64,000 bases of DNA from Halotia branconii CENA392 (lineage in GTDB: Bacteria > Cyanobacteriota > Cyanobacteriia > Cyanobacteriales > Nostocaceae): assembly GCF_029953635.1 (NCBI RefSeq), contig NZ_CP124543.1:2707455-2771454 (forward strand), in the 5' to 3' direction. Every line of letters begins with the position of its first letter. The first letter of the stretch is position 1. A program made the translations under genes and the position numbers. The notes beneath the pieces are model-generated. The model worked only from the letters and a program-made list of their open reading frames with translations. It was not told where the DNA came from and made no database searches. Of this stretch, positions 17,351 through 26,550 are shown in pieces.

Positions 17351-17914
17351 ATGAGTGATAATAGAAACTACATTGGTCTTAAACAGAAAGATATTGCGAT
17401 CGCTTATTTGTTGCTGCGAATTTTAATTGGTGTCAACTATTTTAATCATGGATTTACTCGCATCTTCAACATCCCAGGATTTGTAGAAAATACAGTCAAG
17501 CAGTTAGAAAACTCTTATTTTCCAGAATTTCTAGTCAGAATTAACTCCTACTTAGTTCCCCCTGTAGAATTAATTGTGGGTGTATTAATTACAGTAGGGT
17601 TAGCAACTCGCAGCGCTCTGATTGCCACATTTATCTTGATGATCATTTTGAAGATGGGTGTGACATCAATACAAAACTGGGGCGCAGCTACTTCTATGCT
17701 GAGTTACGGTATTGTACTGTTTATTTTACTTGCTGCCAACAGCTTCAATATTTACTCACTTGATCATTTAAGAAACAACAGACAAAACTCTACAAATTCC
17801 ACCACAAATCATGAACAAAGTATAAACAACTTTTTTGCCAACAAATTTTGGAGAAAACGTCGACGACAGCATCGTTTACCCACACATATTAATGGTGTAG
17901 CAAGACTAAAATAG
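17351..17914 (+). CDS. DoxX/DoxD-like integral membrane protein
   Basis: A 187-aa protein with about four hydrophobic helices between residues 15 and 140 ('IAYLLLRILIGVNYFNHGF', 'VPPVELIVGVLITVGLATR', 'LIATFILMIILKMG', 'GIVLFILLAANSFN'). The 'RILIGVNYFNHGFTRI' opening and the 'PPVELIVGVLITVGLATR' middle match the DoxX-like superfamily. The tail (145-187) is polar and basic (WRKRRRQHR) and probably cytoplasmic. DoxX-like proteins associate with quinol or thiol redox enzymes, and the upstream NDH-2 gene fits that theme, but a link is inference. Confidence 0.75.
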   Translation: MSDNRNYIGLKQKDIAIAYLLLRILIGVNYFNHGFTRIFNIPGFVENTVKQLENSYFPEFLVRINSYLVPPVELIVGVLITVGLATRSALIATFILMIILKMGVTSIQNWGAATSMLSYGIVLFILLAANSFNIYSLDHLRNNRQNSTNSTTNHEQSINNFFANKFWRKRRRQHRLPTHINGVARLK

Positions 17915-17923
17915 CGCATGATG

Positions 17924-18003
17924 TGTAGGTTGGGTTGACGTAAGGAAACCCAACATTGATAAAAGTGTTGAGTCTCATTCTTCAACCCAACCTACATTTT
18001 TTT
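17924..18003 (+). terminator. Long hairpin terminator built from a dispersed repeat
   Basis: Fifteen-base perfect arms TGTAGGTTGGGTTGA (17924-17938) and TCAACCCAACCTACA (17982-17996) are followed by eight T residues. The inner phrase 'GGAAACCCAAC' recurs in the composite repeat at 24793-24957. Confidence 0.75.
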
Positions 18004-18201
18004 GCAACATTTTAGCTGAAATAAGTAGGTCGATGTCAATAATCAATCATCGTTGGGATAAAGCAGGGGGGAGAAAGAGTTTGAACCTTATTTACTTTTA
18101 TTCACATAGTTTGATTTCACCGACTTACTTAGACATGAATGCAATGCGCCTTTGTCTAAACAAAGGCACTGATCATAATTTCCTTTTTCGGAATGTAATT
18201 A

Positions 18202-19383
18202 ATGAAGCTAATTAAAAAAAACCTAAAATTTCCTAAAATTATTTATTTAGGTATTTTTATAATTGTAATTATCAGTCTATTTTTGATTAACTTATCTACA
18301 AGTGCTGTAGAAATCAGTGGAATAGAGTTCATCGGACAAGCCACCTTACCAAAAGGGTTATCTTTCCAAAAAACAGAAGTTGGGGGATTATCTGGAATTA
18401 CCTACGATGCTAGAAATGATCTTTATTATGCTATCTCCGATGATCGAGGACAAAAAGCTAATGCTCGTTTTTATACCCTAAAAATTGACTTGAGCAAAGG
18501 TTCACTGAGAAATGGTGGTGTTGTACTTGTTGGTGTGACTACACTTTTAAACGATAATAGTCAAACTTTTACTGCTGGTAGCAGTGATACAGAAGGTATT
18601 ACTTTAACTAAAAAAGATACTGTGTTTATTTCTTCTGAAGGTGACGTTGGACAATCAGTTAATCCTTTTATTAAAGAGTTTTCCCTCGCTTCTGGTAGGG
18701 TAATAACAACGCTACCCATCCCCAACAAGTTTTTGCCCAATCAAAATGGTCAACAGGGTGTTCGCAATAACTTAGCATTTGAAAGCTTAACTATTACACC
18801 AGATAATAAGCATCTATTTACGGCTACCGAAAATGCTTTAATTCAAGATGGCCTAGCAGCTAAAGCTAATCTTGGCAGTCCTTGCCGGATTTTACAATAC
18901 AATCTACTCACCAATCAGCCTGAAAAAGAATTTCTGTACCAAACCGAACCAGTCGCACCACTGTTAAATTTAACTGGTAGGTTCGCTAGTGGATTACCGG
19001 ATTTACTCGCTTTGGATAATCTAGGACACTTGCTTAGTATTGAGCGATCTTTTACTGGCTTGGGATTTGCTGTTTCTCTGTTTCAGGTTTCTTTAGAAGG
19101 ATCTGATGATATCCAAGATATCAAGAGCCTTTTAGCAGTTGACTTTCAGAATATCAAACCAGTCAAGAAAAAACTGCTGCTAAATCTGAGAACCTTAGAC
19201 GTTGCCTTAGATAATATTGAAGGTTTGACCTTTGGCTCTAAGTTACCTAATGGACAACGCTCATTAATCCTGATTAGTGATGATAATTTCAATTCCCTAC
19301 AACGCACTCAGATTCTAGCTTTTAAACTTCAAATTGAAGCCCCAATCATCAAGTTTTTACGTAGTTTAATTCCTCATTTTTAG
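18202..19383 (+). CDS. Esterase-like activity of phytase family protein, membrane-anchored
   Basis: A 393-aa protein with one N-terminal hydrophobic segment (about 14-32, 'IIYLGIFIIVIISLFLINL') that acts as signal anchor or uncleaved signal peptide, so the rest is periplasmic. The body matches the phytase-like (PF13449) beta-propeller family: 'GGLSGITYDARNDLYYAISDDR' region near residue 60, 'SSDTEGITL' near 130, 'NLAFESLTITPDNKHLFTATE' region near 190, and 'DNIEGLTFG' near 335. Relatives are predicted esterases or phosphatases, and the Asp/Glu-rich repeats may bind metal. Substrate unknown. A hairpin terminator lies 39 bases past the stop. Confidence 0.85.
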   Translation: MKLIKKNLKFPKIIYLGIFIIVIISLFLINLSTSAVEISGIEFIGQATLPKGLSFQKTEVGGLSGITYDARNDLYYAISDDRGQKANARFYTLKIDLSKGSLRNGGVVLVGVTTLLNDNSQTFTAGSSDTEGITLTKKDTVFISSEGDVGQSVNPFIKEFSLASGRVITTLPIPNKFLPNQNGQQGVRNNLAFESLTITPDNKHLFTATENALIQDGLAAKANLGSPCRILQYNLLTNQPEKEFLYQTEPVAPLLNLTGRFASGLPDLLALDNLGHLLSIERSFTGLGFAVSLFQVSLEGSDDIQDIKSLLAVDFQNIKPVKKKLLLNLRTLDVALDNIEGLTFGSKLPNGQRSLILISDDNFNSLQRTQILAFKLQIEAPIIKFLRSLIPHF

Positions 19384-19729
19384 CACTTGTATATTTATTT
19401 ATAAAAATCGTTTAAAAGCTCAGATACCCGACTTCTTTGAGAAGTCGGGTATCTTATTGTTCAGTGGATTTACTGCTCTATTCGATTAAGTAAATTCAGT
19501 CTATTGATGGATTCAGTGAATTTTCTCATACATTTGGCTTAAGTAATATGTTACATAATACTTAAGAAGTTTTTCATCATGTTTTGAAGTAATTTGATTA
19601 ACAGCTGACAGCTTTTTATATTTTATGACTTGATAGATTTTTATTGGATAATAATTAAAAGTTACAAAAAAGTATCAAACCATTTTTTTTAATGTTTATA
19701 AAATATTTAATAGCGTAAAATTTCCAAGT
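19384..19729. other. Intergenic region upstream of the kinase pair
   Basis: Apart from the hairpin at 19422-19454 this is AT-rich sequence with no gene seen. The promoter of the first kinase should lie here; no convincing -35/-10 pair was singled out. Confidence 0.4.
19422..19454 (+). terminator. Perfect hairpin terminator, second copy of the 10861 element
   Basis: Arms AGATACCCGACTTCT (19422-19436) and AGAAGTCGGGTATCT (19440-19454) with loop TTG, preceded by AGCTC and followed by TATTG. Compared with 10861-10893 the fifth base pair is A-T instead of C-G, changed on both arms. Confidence 0.75.
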
Positions 19730-21304
19730 ATGTTAAAGCCAAAAACAGAAGTAGATATTTATATTGGAAAATTTTTAAACAATCGCTATTTAATCAAAGA
19801 TTTGATTGGCAAAGGGGGAATGGGTAGGGTTTACCTAGCAGAAGATGCAGCTAAAGGTGGTACATTAGTTGCAGTGAAAATTCTGATGTTGAGTTTAGGA
19901 ACTCAGCAAATATCCCAACGCTTTGCGAGAGAAGTTTTTATTGGCGCTCAATTGGGACGCAAAAGCAAAAATATTGTTCGGGTGTTAAGTTACGGCGTGG
20001 ATGATAAAACTCCATTTTATGTTATGGAGTATCTTCTAGGAAAAAACCTTAAACAAATTCTTAAAATTCAGCCTTTAACAACAGCAAAGTTTTTGGATAT
20101 TTGTCAACAAATTTGTTTAGGTTTACAGTGCGCCCATCAAGGAATTAGTCTCAAAGGAGAGATTTATCCCATTGTGCATCGGGATATTAAACCAGAAAAT
20201 ATATTCATGATTGAAGATGCCAACCAAGGCGAGATTGTCAAGATTCTCGATTTTGGTATTGCTAAATTTTTAACAGAACGCAGTGGCATGACACTGACTG
20301 ATTCTTTTATCGGTAGTTTACCTTATTGTTCTCCCGAACACATGGAAGGACGTAAACTACTAGATGTGCGCTCTGATATTTACAGTTTAGGAGTGCTGAT
20401 GTTTGAAATGCTTACAGGAAAACATCCATTTCAGACACAAAGTAACTCTTTTGGTACTTGGTATCAAGCTCATCGTTTTCAAATTCCACCGACATTTGAG
20501 GAAGTTAATTCTCAAATTCAAGTACCGCAAGAATTACAAAAGTTAGTGATGAAGTGTCTAGCGAAAGAAGTCAGCGATCGCCCGCAAAACATCAGCCAAA
20601 TTTTAGAAAAATTAGAGCAGGTTAAACATCAATTTAATGATCATAGTTGGCAAGCTGCATCTTTGGTGCAACTAGTACCTGTAACTTCTGTATCCGAAAA
20701 AGAGTGTTTGCAGAAAACTTGGCCTAAAAATAAACCAATTGCTCCTATAGGTTTTCCCCATTTATTACATACCACTCAAGGCACTGTCGCAACTATTTGG
20801 GCAATGTTACCCCAAGAAGAGATTAGCAAATTTTTAAATAAAACTCATGGCACTGAATTTATTGCCAAAATGAATATCTACCCAATGCTATTGTGGGTAA
20901 CAGTACTATGTGATGCCCAACTTTCACTGACACGTTGGCTATCTTATTTCTTAGATCTTAAAGATCAGAAAGGACAAAAAATAGTTCGTGTTTTAGCAGA
21001 TACAGGTTATTATCATTTACTATTTTTTGCCTTAGAAGAACCGACTCGTTGTACCCATGTCATGACTTTAACATTCACAGCCAGCCAGCGCCAACAACTT
21101 GCAGATTACTTAACTATAAATCAAAAATCTAATGAATTAATTTCACCTGAACAAGCTAAAAATATTCTTAAAGCAGAGTACGAAAAAGTAAAATTAGAAA
21201 TTCGGCAAAATTTAGCAATCGATTCCCAGAGCGAAAAGGCTGGCTTTAAAGAGTGGATGTCTAAAATATTTGAGAGATTTCTACAACTTTTAATACGTAA
21301 TTAA
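19730..21304 (+). CDS. Ser/Thr protein kinase with conserved C-terminal domain (first of a tandem pair)
   Basis: A 524-aa Hanks-type kinase. IGKGGMGRV (about 26-34) is the Gly-rich loop, K50 in VAVKIL the ATP Lys, HRDIKPEN (about 150) the catalytic loop, and DFGIAKF the Mg2+ loop; 'GSLPYCSPEHMEG' marks the activation and P+1 loops. No transmembrane segment was seen, so it should be cytoplasmic. Residues about 320-524 form a second domain that is not a PASTA, WD or TPR repeat. It contains WPKNKP, 'TVATIWAMLP' and 'YPMLLWVT', all matched in the next gene. Targets are unknown. The ATG start follows a 346-base AT-rich region. Confidence 0.9.
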   Translation: MLKPKTEVDIYIGKFLNNRYLIKDLIGKGGMGRVYLAEDAAKGGTLVAVKILMLSLGTQQISQRFAREVFIGAQLGRKSKNIVRVLSYGVDDKTPFYVMEYLLGKNLKQILKIQPLTTAKFLDICQQICLGLQCAHQGISLKGEIYPIVHRDIKPENIFMIEDANQGEIVKILDFGIAKFLTERSGMTLTDSFIGSLPYCSPEHMEGRKLLDVRSDIYSLGVLMFEMLTGKHPFQTQSNSFGTWYQAHRFQIPPTFEEVNSQIQVPQELQKLVMKCLAKEVSDRPQNISQILEKLEQVKHQFNDHSWQAASLVQLVPVTSVSEKECLQKTWPKNKPIAPIGFPHLLHTTQGTVATIWAMLPQEEISKFLNKTHGTEFIAKMNIYPMLLWVTVLCDAQLSLTRWLSYFLDLKDQKGQKIVRVLADTGYYHLLFFALEEPTRCTHVMTLTFTASQRQQLADYLTINQKSNELISPEQAKNILKAEYEKVKLEIRQNLAIDSQSEKAGFKEWMSKIFERFLQLLIRN

Positions 21305-21376
21305 AATAAAAATTATTTAATTAACTGTGTTGAAGTTTATTATTTTTGAAATGCGGCGAAAATAGAGGTTGTAAAA

Positions 21377-22933
21377 GTGAATCAAAGTGCATTTGTGTCA
21401 CCACACAAAAAAGAATTGCTAGCTAATCGTTATCAACTTAAGCAGTTGATTGGGAGGGGTGGCATGGGTGAAGTTTTTTTAGCAGAGGATATTTTATTAG
21501 GAGGTACACCAGTTGCGATAAAATTTCTTTCCCAAACTTTTGTCAACCCCAAAATACAAAAAGATTTTGCCCGTGAAGCACGTACTAGTGCAGCTTTGAG
21601 TCAAAAAAGCCTACATATTGTGCGAGCGTATGATTACGGTGTAAGCGCAGAAGGTAAACCATTCTATGTAATGGAATATCTCAACGGCAGGAGTTTAAAA
21701 GATTTAATTCCCATACCTTTGCCTAGGTTTCTAACTCTCGCACGCCAGATTTGTTTAGGTTTGCAGTGCGCCCACCAAGGTATTAATATTGATGGCAAAA
21801 TTTATCCTTTAGTTCATCGAGATATTAAACCAGCTAATATATTAGTTGTTCCTGATCAAATATTAGGTCAATTAGTCAAAATTCTTGATTTTGGGATTGC
21901 TAAATTTCTCAATTATGCAGTTACAGCTAGTACTAATAAAGGATTTAATGGAACTTTACCTTACTCTTCACCTGAACAACTAGAAGGAGAAGAATTAGAT
22001 AGTCGATCTGATATTTATAGCTTAGGTGTAATGATGTTTGAGATGCTTACAGGTGTCAAACCCTGGAAACCAGAAACCGATTTATTTGGTGCTTGGTATA
22101 AAGCACATCACTTTGAAGTACCGAAAGCGATCGCAGAGGTTAATCCTCAACTCCAACTTCCTCAGCAAATCAATGATTTAATTATGAGTTGTTTGGCAAA
22201 AGCACCTAGCGATCGCCCCCAAAGCATGACCGCAATCTTACAAGTATTAAACAGTTTAGAAAAGCCAAGTTATGCCATTTTGCCTAATAGTTTATCCTCC
22301 AAAACTGCGCCGAATATTCCTTTAGGATCTGAATTACTTTTAGCAATAGAAAAAAAATGCGGCCAATTCGTATGGCCTCGAAATAAACCCATCCAAGAAA
22401 TTGTTTTTCCTCAACTAATAGATACTCCCCAAGGTAATATAGCAGCACTATGGCTGATGTTGCCTAAACAAGAAATTCAAAAACGTGTCCTTTCTAAGCG
22501 TCACAACCAATTTATCTTTATTACATCCCCCTACCCAATGCTGTTATGGGTGACACTCCTCTACAATCGGGAACTAGAGCCTAGATGGTTACCTTGTTAT
22601 CTAGATATGCAAAATCCTCAAAATCATCAATTGGTGTCTTCATTAGCAGAAAATGAACGCTATCCCTTGATTTGCTTTACTCTAGAAACACCTAATTCCT
22701 GCACCAATGTGATTAGCAGTTATGTTGATCCAACTCAGCGGCAAATGTTGAAAGTCTGGGTAGAACAAAGTAAGCAACTACCGCCTTCTTCTCAACTTCA
22801 GTTGAGCAAACAATTATTAAAACAGCAGTATCAACAAATGCAATCTCGTATACTGCGGCACTTGGCATCAATACCCGACAGAACATTGCAGGGCATAGGG
22901 GAGGCAGTGCGGTCTTGGGGTCTCCCCAAGTAG
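21377..22933 (+). CDS. Ser/Thr protein kinase paralogue (second of the tandem pair)
   Basis: A 518-aa paralogue of the preceding gene, starting GTG at 21377 after AGAGG. Kinase motifs are complete: IGRGGMGEV loop, K49 in VAIKFL, HRDIKPAN catalytic loop, DFGIAKF and 'GTLPYSSPEQLEG'. The C-terminal domain shares WPRNKP, 'NIAALWLMLP' and 'YPMLLWVT' with its neighbour. The gap of 72 bases and the common orientation suggest cotranscription and an origin by tandem duplication. The last residues, and the TAG stop, lie inside a dispersed palindromic repeat (22903-22943), so the C-terminus may have been altered by its insertion. Confidence 0.9.
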   Translation: MNQSAFVSPHKKELLANRYQLKQLIGRGGMGEVFLAEDILLGGTPVAIKFLSQTFVNPKIQKDFAREARTSAALSQKSLHIVRAYDYGVSAEGKPFYVMEYLNGRSLKDLIPIPLPRFLTLARQICLGLQCAHQGINIDGKIYPLVHRDIKPANILVVPDQILGQLVKILDFGIAKFLNYAVTASTNKGFNGTLPYSSPEQLEGEELDSRSDIYSLGVMMFEMLTGVKPWKPETDLFGAWYKAHHFEVPKAIAEVNPQLQLPQQINDLIMSCLAKAPSDRPQSMTAILQVLNSLEKPSYAILPNSLSSKTAPNIPLGSELLLAIEKKCGQFVWPRNKPIQEIVFPQLIDTPQGNIAALWLMLPKQEIQKRVLSKRHNQFIFITSPYPMLLWVTLLYNRELEPRWLPCYLDMQNPQNHQLVSSLAENERYPLICFTLETPNSCTNVISSYVDPTQRQMLKVWVEQSKQLPPSSQLQLSKQLLKQQYQQMQSRILRHLASIPDRTLQGIGEAVRSWGLPK

Positions 22934-22943
22934 AGCAACTGCC
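22903..22943. repeat. Dispersed palindromic repeat overlapping a kinase 3' end
   Basis: GGCAGTGCGGTCTTGGGG and a CCCCAAG...ACTGCC arm form a stem-loop. Its sequence supplies the last codons and the stop of the upstream kinase. Related copies are at 24820-24859 and, more diverged, 7738-7776. Confidence 0.7.
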
Positions 22944-23035
22944 GTCATGGGGCATAGGGCATGGGGCAGAATTATTAATGTTTAAAAAGTCTGTTTCTTT
23001 GTGGATGGAGTTTTTAATGATTTACTAGAAAACAC

Positions 23036-23064
23036 TTGACAAAGAAGAAAAAAATAGGCATAAT
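23036..23064 (+). promoter_or_regulatory. Sigma-70-type promoter of tRNA-Asp
   Basis: TTGACA (23036-23041) and CATAAT (23059-23064) are separated by 17 bases, 18 bases before the mature tRNA 5' end. Transcription would start around 23071. Confidence 0.75.
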
Positions 23065-23082
23065 AACAAAGTTGCCAATTAA

Positions 23083-23156
23083 GGGACTGTAGTTCAATTG
23101 GTTAGAGCACCGCCCTGTCACGGCGGAAGTTGCGGGTTCGAGCCCCGTCAGTCCCG
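23083..23156 (+). tRNA. tRNA-Asp (anticodon GTC)
   Basis: A 74-base cloverleaf. The acceptor GGGACTG pairs with CAGTCCC and the discriminator is G. The anticodon stem CCGCC/GGCGG encloses CTGTCAC with anticodon GTC, and the T arm has GCGGG-TTCGAGC-CCCGT. CCA is not encoded. It lies just upstream of gltX in the same direction but has its own promoter. Confidence 0.96.
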
Positions 23157-23303
23157 TTTAAAATACAAATAGCAATCAATAAGTATTGAGTTTTAGGCAC
23201 TCTAATCATCTGACCATTTATTAGAGTCCGTAGTTTTTTAACTCTATATTTAATGCTTGTTATAAGCTACATTTATCATGCTTTGCGAAAGAGAGAATCA
23301 ACT

Positions 23304-24755
23304 GTGACTGTTAGAGTCCGTATTGCACCTAGCCCGACTGGGAATTTACATATTGGTACAGCTAGAACTGCTGTATTTAACTGGTTATTTGCCCGCCACC
23401 ACGGCGGGACATTTATTGTGCGAGTTGAAGACACAGACCTAGAGCGATCGCGTCCTGAATATACTGAAAATATCCTCACAGGTTTACGCTGGCTAGGCTT
23501 GAATTGGGATGAAGGGCCATTTTTCCAATCTCAACGCCTAGATTTATATCGAGCAGCCGTCGAAAAACTCTTAGAGCAAAAATTAGCTTATCGTTGTTAC
23601 ACTACTTCTGAAGAATTAGAAGTACTGCGAGAAACTCAAAAAGCCAAAGGGGAAGCTCCTCGCTACGATAACCGTCACCGTAACCTGACCCCAGAAGAAG
23701 AAGCAGCTTATCAAGCCGCAGGTCGTAGTTTCGTAATTCGCTTCAAAATTGCCGATGACCGAGAAATCGTCTGGAATGATTTAGTGCGGGGTAGTATGAG
23801 TTGGCAAGGCGGTGATTTGGGTGGTGATATGGTCATCGCTCGCGCCTCAGAAGATGGTATTGGTCAACCGCTATACAACTTTGTGGTTGTAGTGGATGAC
23901 ATAGATATGCAAATCACCCATGTTATCCGGGGAGAAGACCACATAGCCAATACTGCCAAGCAAATTTTGTTATATGAAGCTTTAGGAGCAAAAATACCAG
24001 ATTTTGCTCATACACCGTTGATTTTGAATATGGAGGGACGCAAACTTTCTAAGCGGGATGGAGTCACTTCCATTTCTGAGTTTCAGCAAATGGGCTTTAC
24101 TGCTGAAGGTTTGGTAAATTATATGACTTTACTGGGTTGGTCGCCTCCAGACTCCACTCAAGAAATATTTACTTTAGAAACAGCAGCAAAAGAGTTTACT
24201 TTTGAGCGTGTTAATAAAGCAGGGGCAAAATTTGACTGGGCAAAGCTGGATTGGTTAAATAGTCAGTATCTCCACAACATGCCGACGGATAAACTGACAG
24301 ATTTACTTATACCTTATTGGCAGGCAGCTGGATATCAATTTGACAAAGGGCGAGAACGTCCTTGGTTAGAAGAGTTAGTAACTTTAATTAGCCAGAGTTT
24401 GACTCGTTTAGTAGATGCTGTAGCGATGAGCCAACTGTTTTTCACTGAGACAGTGGAATTTAGTGAAGAAGCTAGCCAACAACTAAAACAGGAAGGTTCT
24501 AGTGTTGTTCTGCAAGCAATTCTCACGGCTTTAGAAAATCAACCGCAACTATCAGAAGCGATCGCACAAGATATAATTAAGCAAGTGGTAAAAGAGCAAA
24601 AAGTTAAAAAGGGCTTAGCGATGCGATCGCTTAGAGCCGCTTTAACGGGAGATGTTCACGGCCCAGACCTCATCCAATCTTGGTTACTCCTCAATCAAAT
24701 TAATTTAGACAACTTGCGTTTGACTAAAGCAATCACACTTAGCGGCGGGGATTGA
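23304..24755 (+). CDS. gltX: Glutamyl-tRNA synthetase
   Basis: Class I synthetase that charges tRNA-Glu; in cyanobacteria the product also feeds tetrapyrrole synthesis. A frame open from 23253 would add 17 residues, but the GTG at 23304 gives the family's usual opening (M)[20 protein letters not shown], with HIGT as the HIGH motif and 483 residues, the standard length. [10 protein letters not shown] near residue 240 is the KMSKS loop. In cyanobacteria this enzyme is often non-discriminating and also makes Glu-tRNA-Gln for GatCAB; that is family knowledge, not visible here. Confidence 0.96.
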   Translation: MTVRVRIAPSPTGNLHIGTARTAVFNWLFARHHGGTFIVRVEDTDLERSRPEYTENILTGLRWLGLNWDEGPFFQSQRLDLYRAAVEKLLEQKLAYRCYTTSEELEVLRETQKAKGEAPRYDNRHRNLTPEEEAAYQAAGRSFVIRFKIADDREIVWNDLVRGSMSWQGGDLGGDMVIARASEDGIGQPLYNFVVVVDDIDMQITHVIRGEDHIANTAKQILLYEALGAKIPDFAHTPLILNMEGRKLSKRDGVTSISEFQQMGFTAEGLVNYMTLLGWSPPDSTQEIFTLETAAKEFTFERVNKAGAKFDWAKLDWLNSQYLHNMPTDKLTDLLIPYWQAAGYQFDKGRERPWLEELVTLISQSLTRLVDAVAMSQLFFTETVEFSEEASQQLKQEGSSVVLQAILTALENQPQLSEAIAQDIIKQVVKEQKVKKGLAMRSLRAALTGDVHGPDLIQSWLLLNQINLDNLRLTKAITLSGGD

Positions 24756-24792
24756 AGGCAATAGTTCAATACAGTTCAGTTAAGAAAAAAAC

Positions 24793-24957
24793 TAGGTTGG
24801 GGAGCCACTGCGTTGATGAGGCAGCGCGGTCTTGGGGGTTTCCCCCGTGAGCGACTGCCGAAAGGGTTTCCCACGTTGTAGCAAGTGGCGTTTAAGCACA
24901 GCGCAACCCAACCAGTCCATCAACAATGTTGGGTTTCCTAATGTCAACCCAACCTGC
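24793..24957. repeat. Composite of two dispersed repeats downstream of gltX
   Basis: An outer element (AGGTTGGG ... AACCCAACCT) encloses a copy of the palindrome GGCAGCGCGGTCTTGGGGG...CCCCC...ACTGCC at 24820-24859. The 3' part 'GTTGGGTTTCCTAATGTCAACCCAACCT' type sequence resembles the hairpin at 17924-17996. No gene lies in it. Confidence 0.6.
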
Positions 24958-25013
24958 TATAGTCTTAGTTAAAGGTGACTCTGTAATGAATATTAATTAG
25001 CAACAGTTGTTGT

Positions 25014-26531
25014 TCAAATACTACATATTTCAGAATCATTTATAGATGAAGACCTTTTTGCCTGCAATTGTTGCCGAATATTTTTGTAGGCGGATGGATT
25101 TACTGGCATCATCACTTCTACAAGTTTCTGCCAACCTCTGCTGTGACTTTTTATCCCCATATCTTGTATAAGTTGTTCGAGGTGATGAAAGTTAAATGGG
25201 GATATGCATCCTCCACTACCCCGACCTTGCGACCAGTGAGTTTGCCACCAGTGAAATTCTGTCTCCATATCCTCGATTATTTCAGAGCGTGGAGGTAGAG
25301 CTAGATTGCCTTTAGCATATTCTGCTAACCACCAAGCTCCGACTTCAGAAGTTAATGGAGAAAAAAAACTAGAATTATAGCCGACAAAACCTAGCTGAGG
25401 AATATCAGGGTGAATAAGATTGCGGTAGAGATGAAAGTAGCCTTTGTCATCGATTAGCATTTGACGATACTTTTCTTCCAGAAAAGGAACGTCTTGGCGA
25501 AATCCTATACCGAAAACGACTATATCTGCTTGTAATCGCTCACCATTTGCTAATTCCACTCCGTTATTGCAAAACTTGGCAATTGTTGTCTTTCTAGATT
25601 GTAGTTTGCCAGTATTCAAATATTGATAAAAATTATCGGGTGCGATCGCTGTAGAACAATTTACCGATTGGGACATGGATTGATCAGGCAACATCCCACA
25701 ATCATCAAGACCAAATTGCAAGCGTAAGATAATTTGGTTCATCTGCCAGAAAGCCCACACTAAGGGCTTGCCGATAGTATGTAACTTTAATTCTATGCCT
25801 TGAAGATTACGGTAAGGCAACCAAGCTTCTGTAAAGCGGGTTAAAAGAATGTACTTTAGATTGATTAAACCGAAGAAAAACTTCGGAACTTTCCACAAGG
25901 TATGACGGAAAACAAGGGTGCATTCTTTAGCTAAAGTAGCAGCAGAGGTGGCTATGTCAGTTGCAGATCTGCCAAAACCAACAACGATTACCCGCTTACC
26001 CTGGAGTTGGGAAATGTCGTTCAATTCGGTGGAATGTAATATCTGCCCTCCAGATGCGATAAAATCTTCCTTGCCAGGTAATGTATGCACTTTTGGGATA
26101 TTAAACAGACCGTTACATACAAGGACGAAATCAAACTCGTATTGCTTTGGTTTATTATCATCCTGGGAGTTGATGCTAACTACCCATTTTGGTTGGATGT
26201 CAGTCTTCCTTTCAACCTGAATGACTTCTGTTTGGAATTGAATCTTCTCTAAAATGCCAAAGTTCTGCGCGTAAGATTCCAAGTAATTTCTTACCTGCTC
26301 TGCTGTAGGCCACTCTGGATAGGACGCAGGCATAGGATAATCAGAAAAAGCATAAGTATCACGGGGATTTTGAGTAGTTAGCCCTGTATAAGTCCGGGAC
26401 TTTTCCCATACACCACCAAGTCCTTTCTGTTTCTCAAATACAGTTACTTCGTAACCTTCTTCAGTAAAGGTCTTAGCTCCGACTAAACCACTAATACCAG
26501 CCCCAATGATACAAATATGCTGAATCGTCAT
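25014..26531 (-). CDS. Flavin-containing monooxygenase-like NAD(P)/FAD oxidoreductase
   Basis: A 505-aa class B flavoprotein monooxygenase homologue. GAGISGLVGAK (about 10-20) is the FAD Rossmann motif, 'GLGGVWEKSRTYTGLTTQNP' the FMO-like segment after it, and GFGRSATDIA (about 185-194) the NADPH Rossmann motif. 'FGIGFRQDVPFL' is the late ATGY-like element. FMO/YUCCA-type enzymes oxygenate N, S or carbonyl groups through a C4a-hydroperoxyflavin. It is the last gene of a three-gene operon, 20 bases after the halogenase stop, so it probably acts on a halogenated or amine intermediate. The substrate cannot be read from the sequence. Confidence 0.88.
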   Translation of the reverse strand: MTIQHICIIGAGISGLVGAKTFTEEGYEVTVFEKQKGLGGVWEKSRTYTGLTTQNPRDTYAFSDYPMPASYPEWPTAEQVRNYLESYAQNFGILEKIQFQTEVIQVERKTDIQPKWVVSINSQDDNKPKQYEFDFVLVCNGLFNIPKVHTLPGKEDFIASGGQILHSTELNDISQLQGKRVIVVGFGRSATDIATSAATLAKECTLVFRHTLWKVPKFFFGLINLKYILLTRFTEAWLPYRNLQGIELKLHTIGKPLVWAFWQMNQIILRLQFGLDDCGMLPDQSMSQSVNCSTAIAPDNFYQYLNTGKLQSRKTTIAKFCNNGVELANGERLQADIVVFGIGFRQDVPFLEEKYRQMLIDDKGYFHLYRNLIHPDIPQLGFVGYNSSFFSPLTSEVGAWWLAEYAKGNLALPPRSEIIEDMETEFHWWQTHWSQGRGSGGCISPFNFHHLEQLIQDMGIKSHSRGWQKLVEVMMPVNPSAYKNIRQQLQAKRSSSINDSEICSI

Positions 26532-26550
26532 ATAAATATGTAAAGGTTTA

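Noticed and set aside
18033..18215. 60-codon frame before the phytase-like gene
   Set aside because: No family resemblance and overlaps the real start at 18202.
23253..23303. Longer gltX N-terminus
   Set aside because: The extra 17 residues are not part of the conserved start, and GTG 23304 gives the standard beginning.
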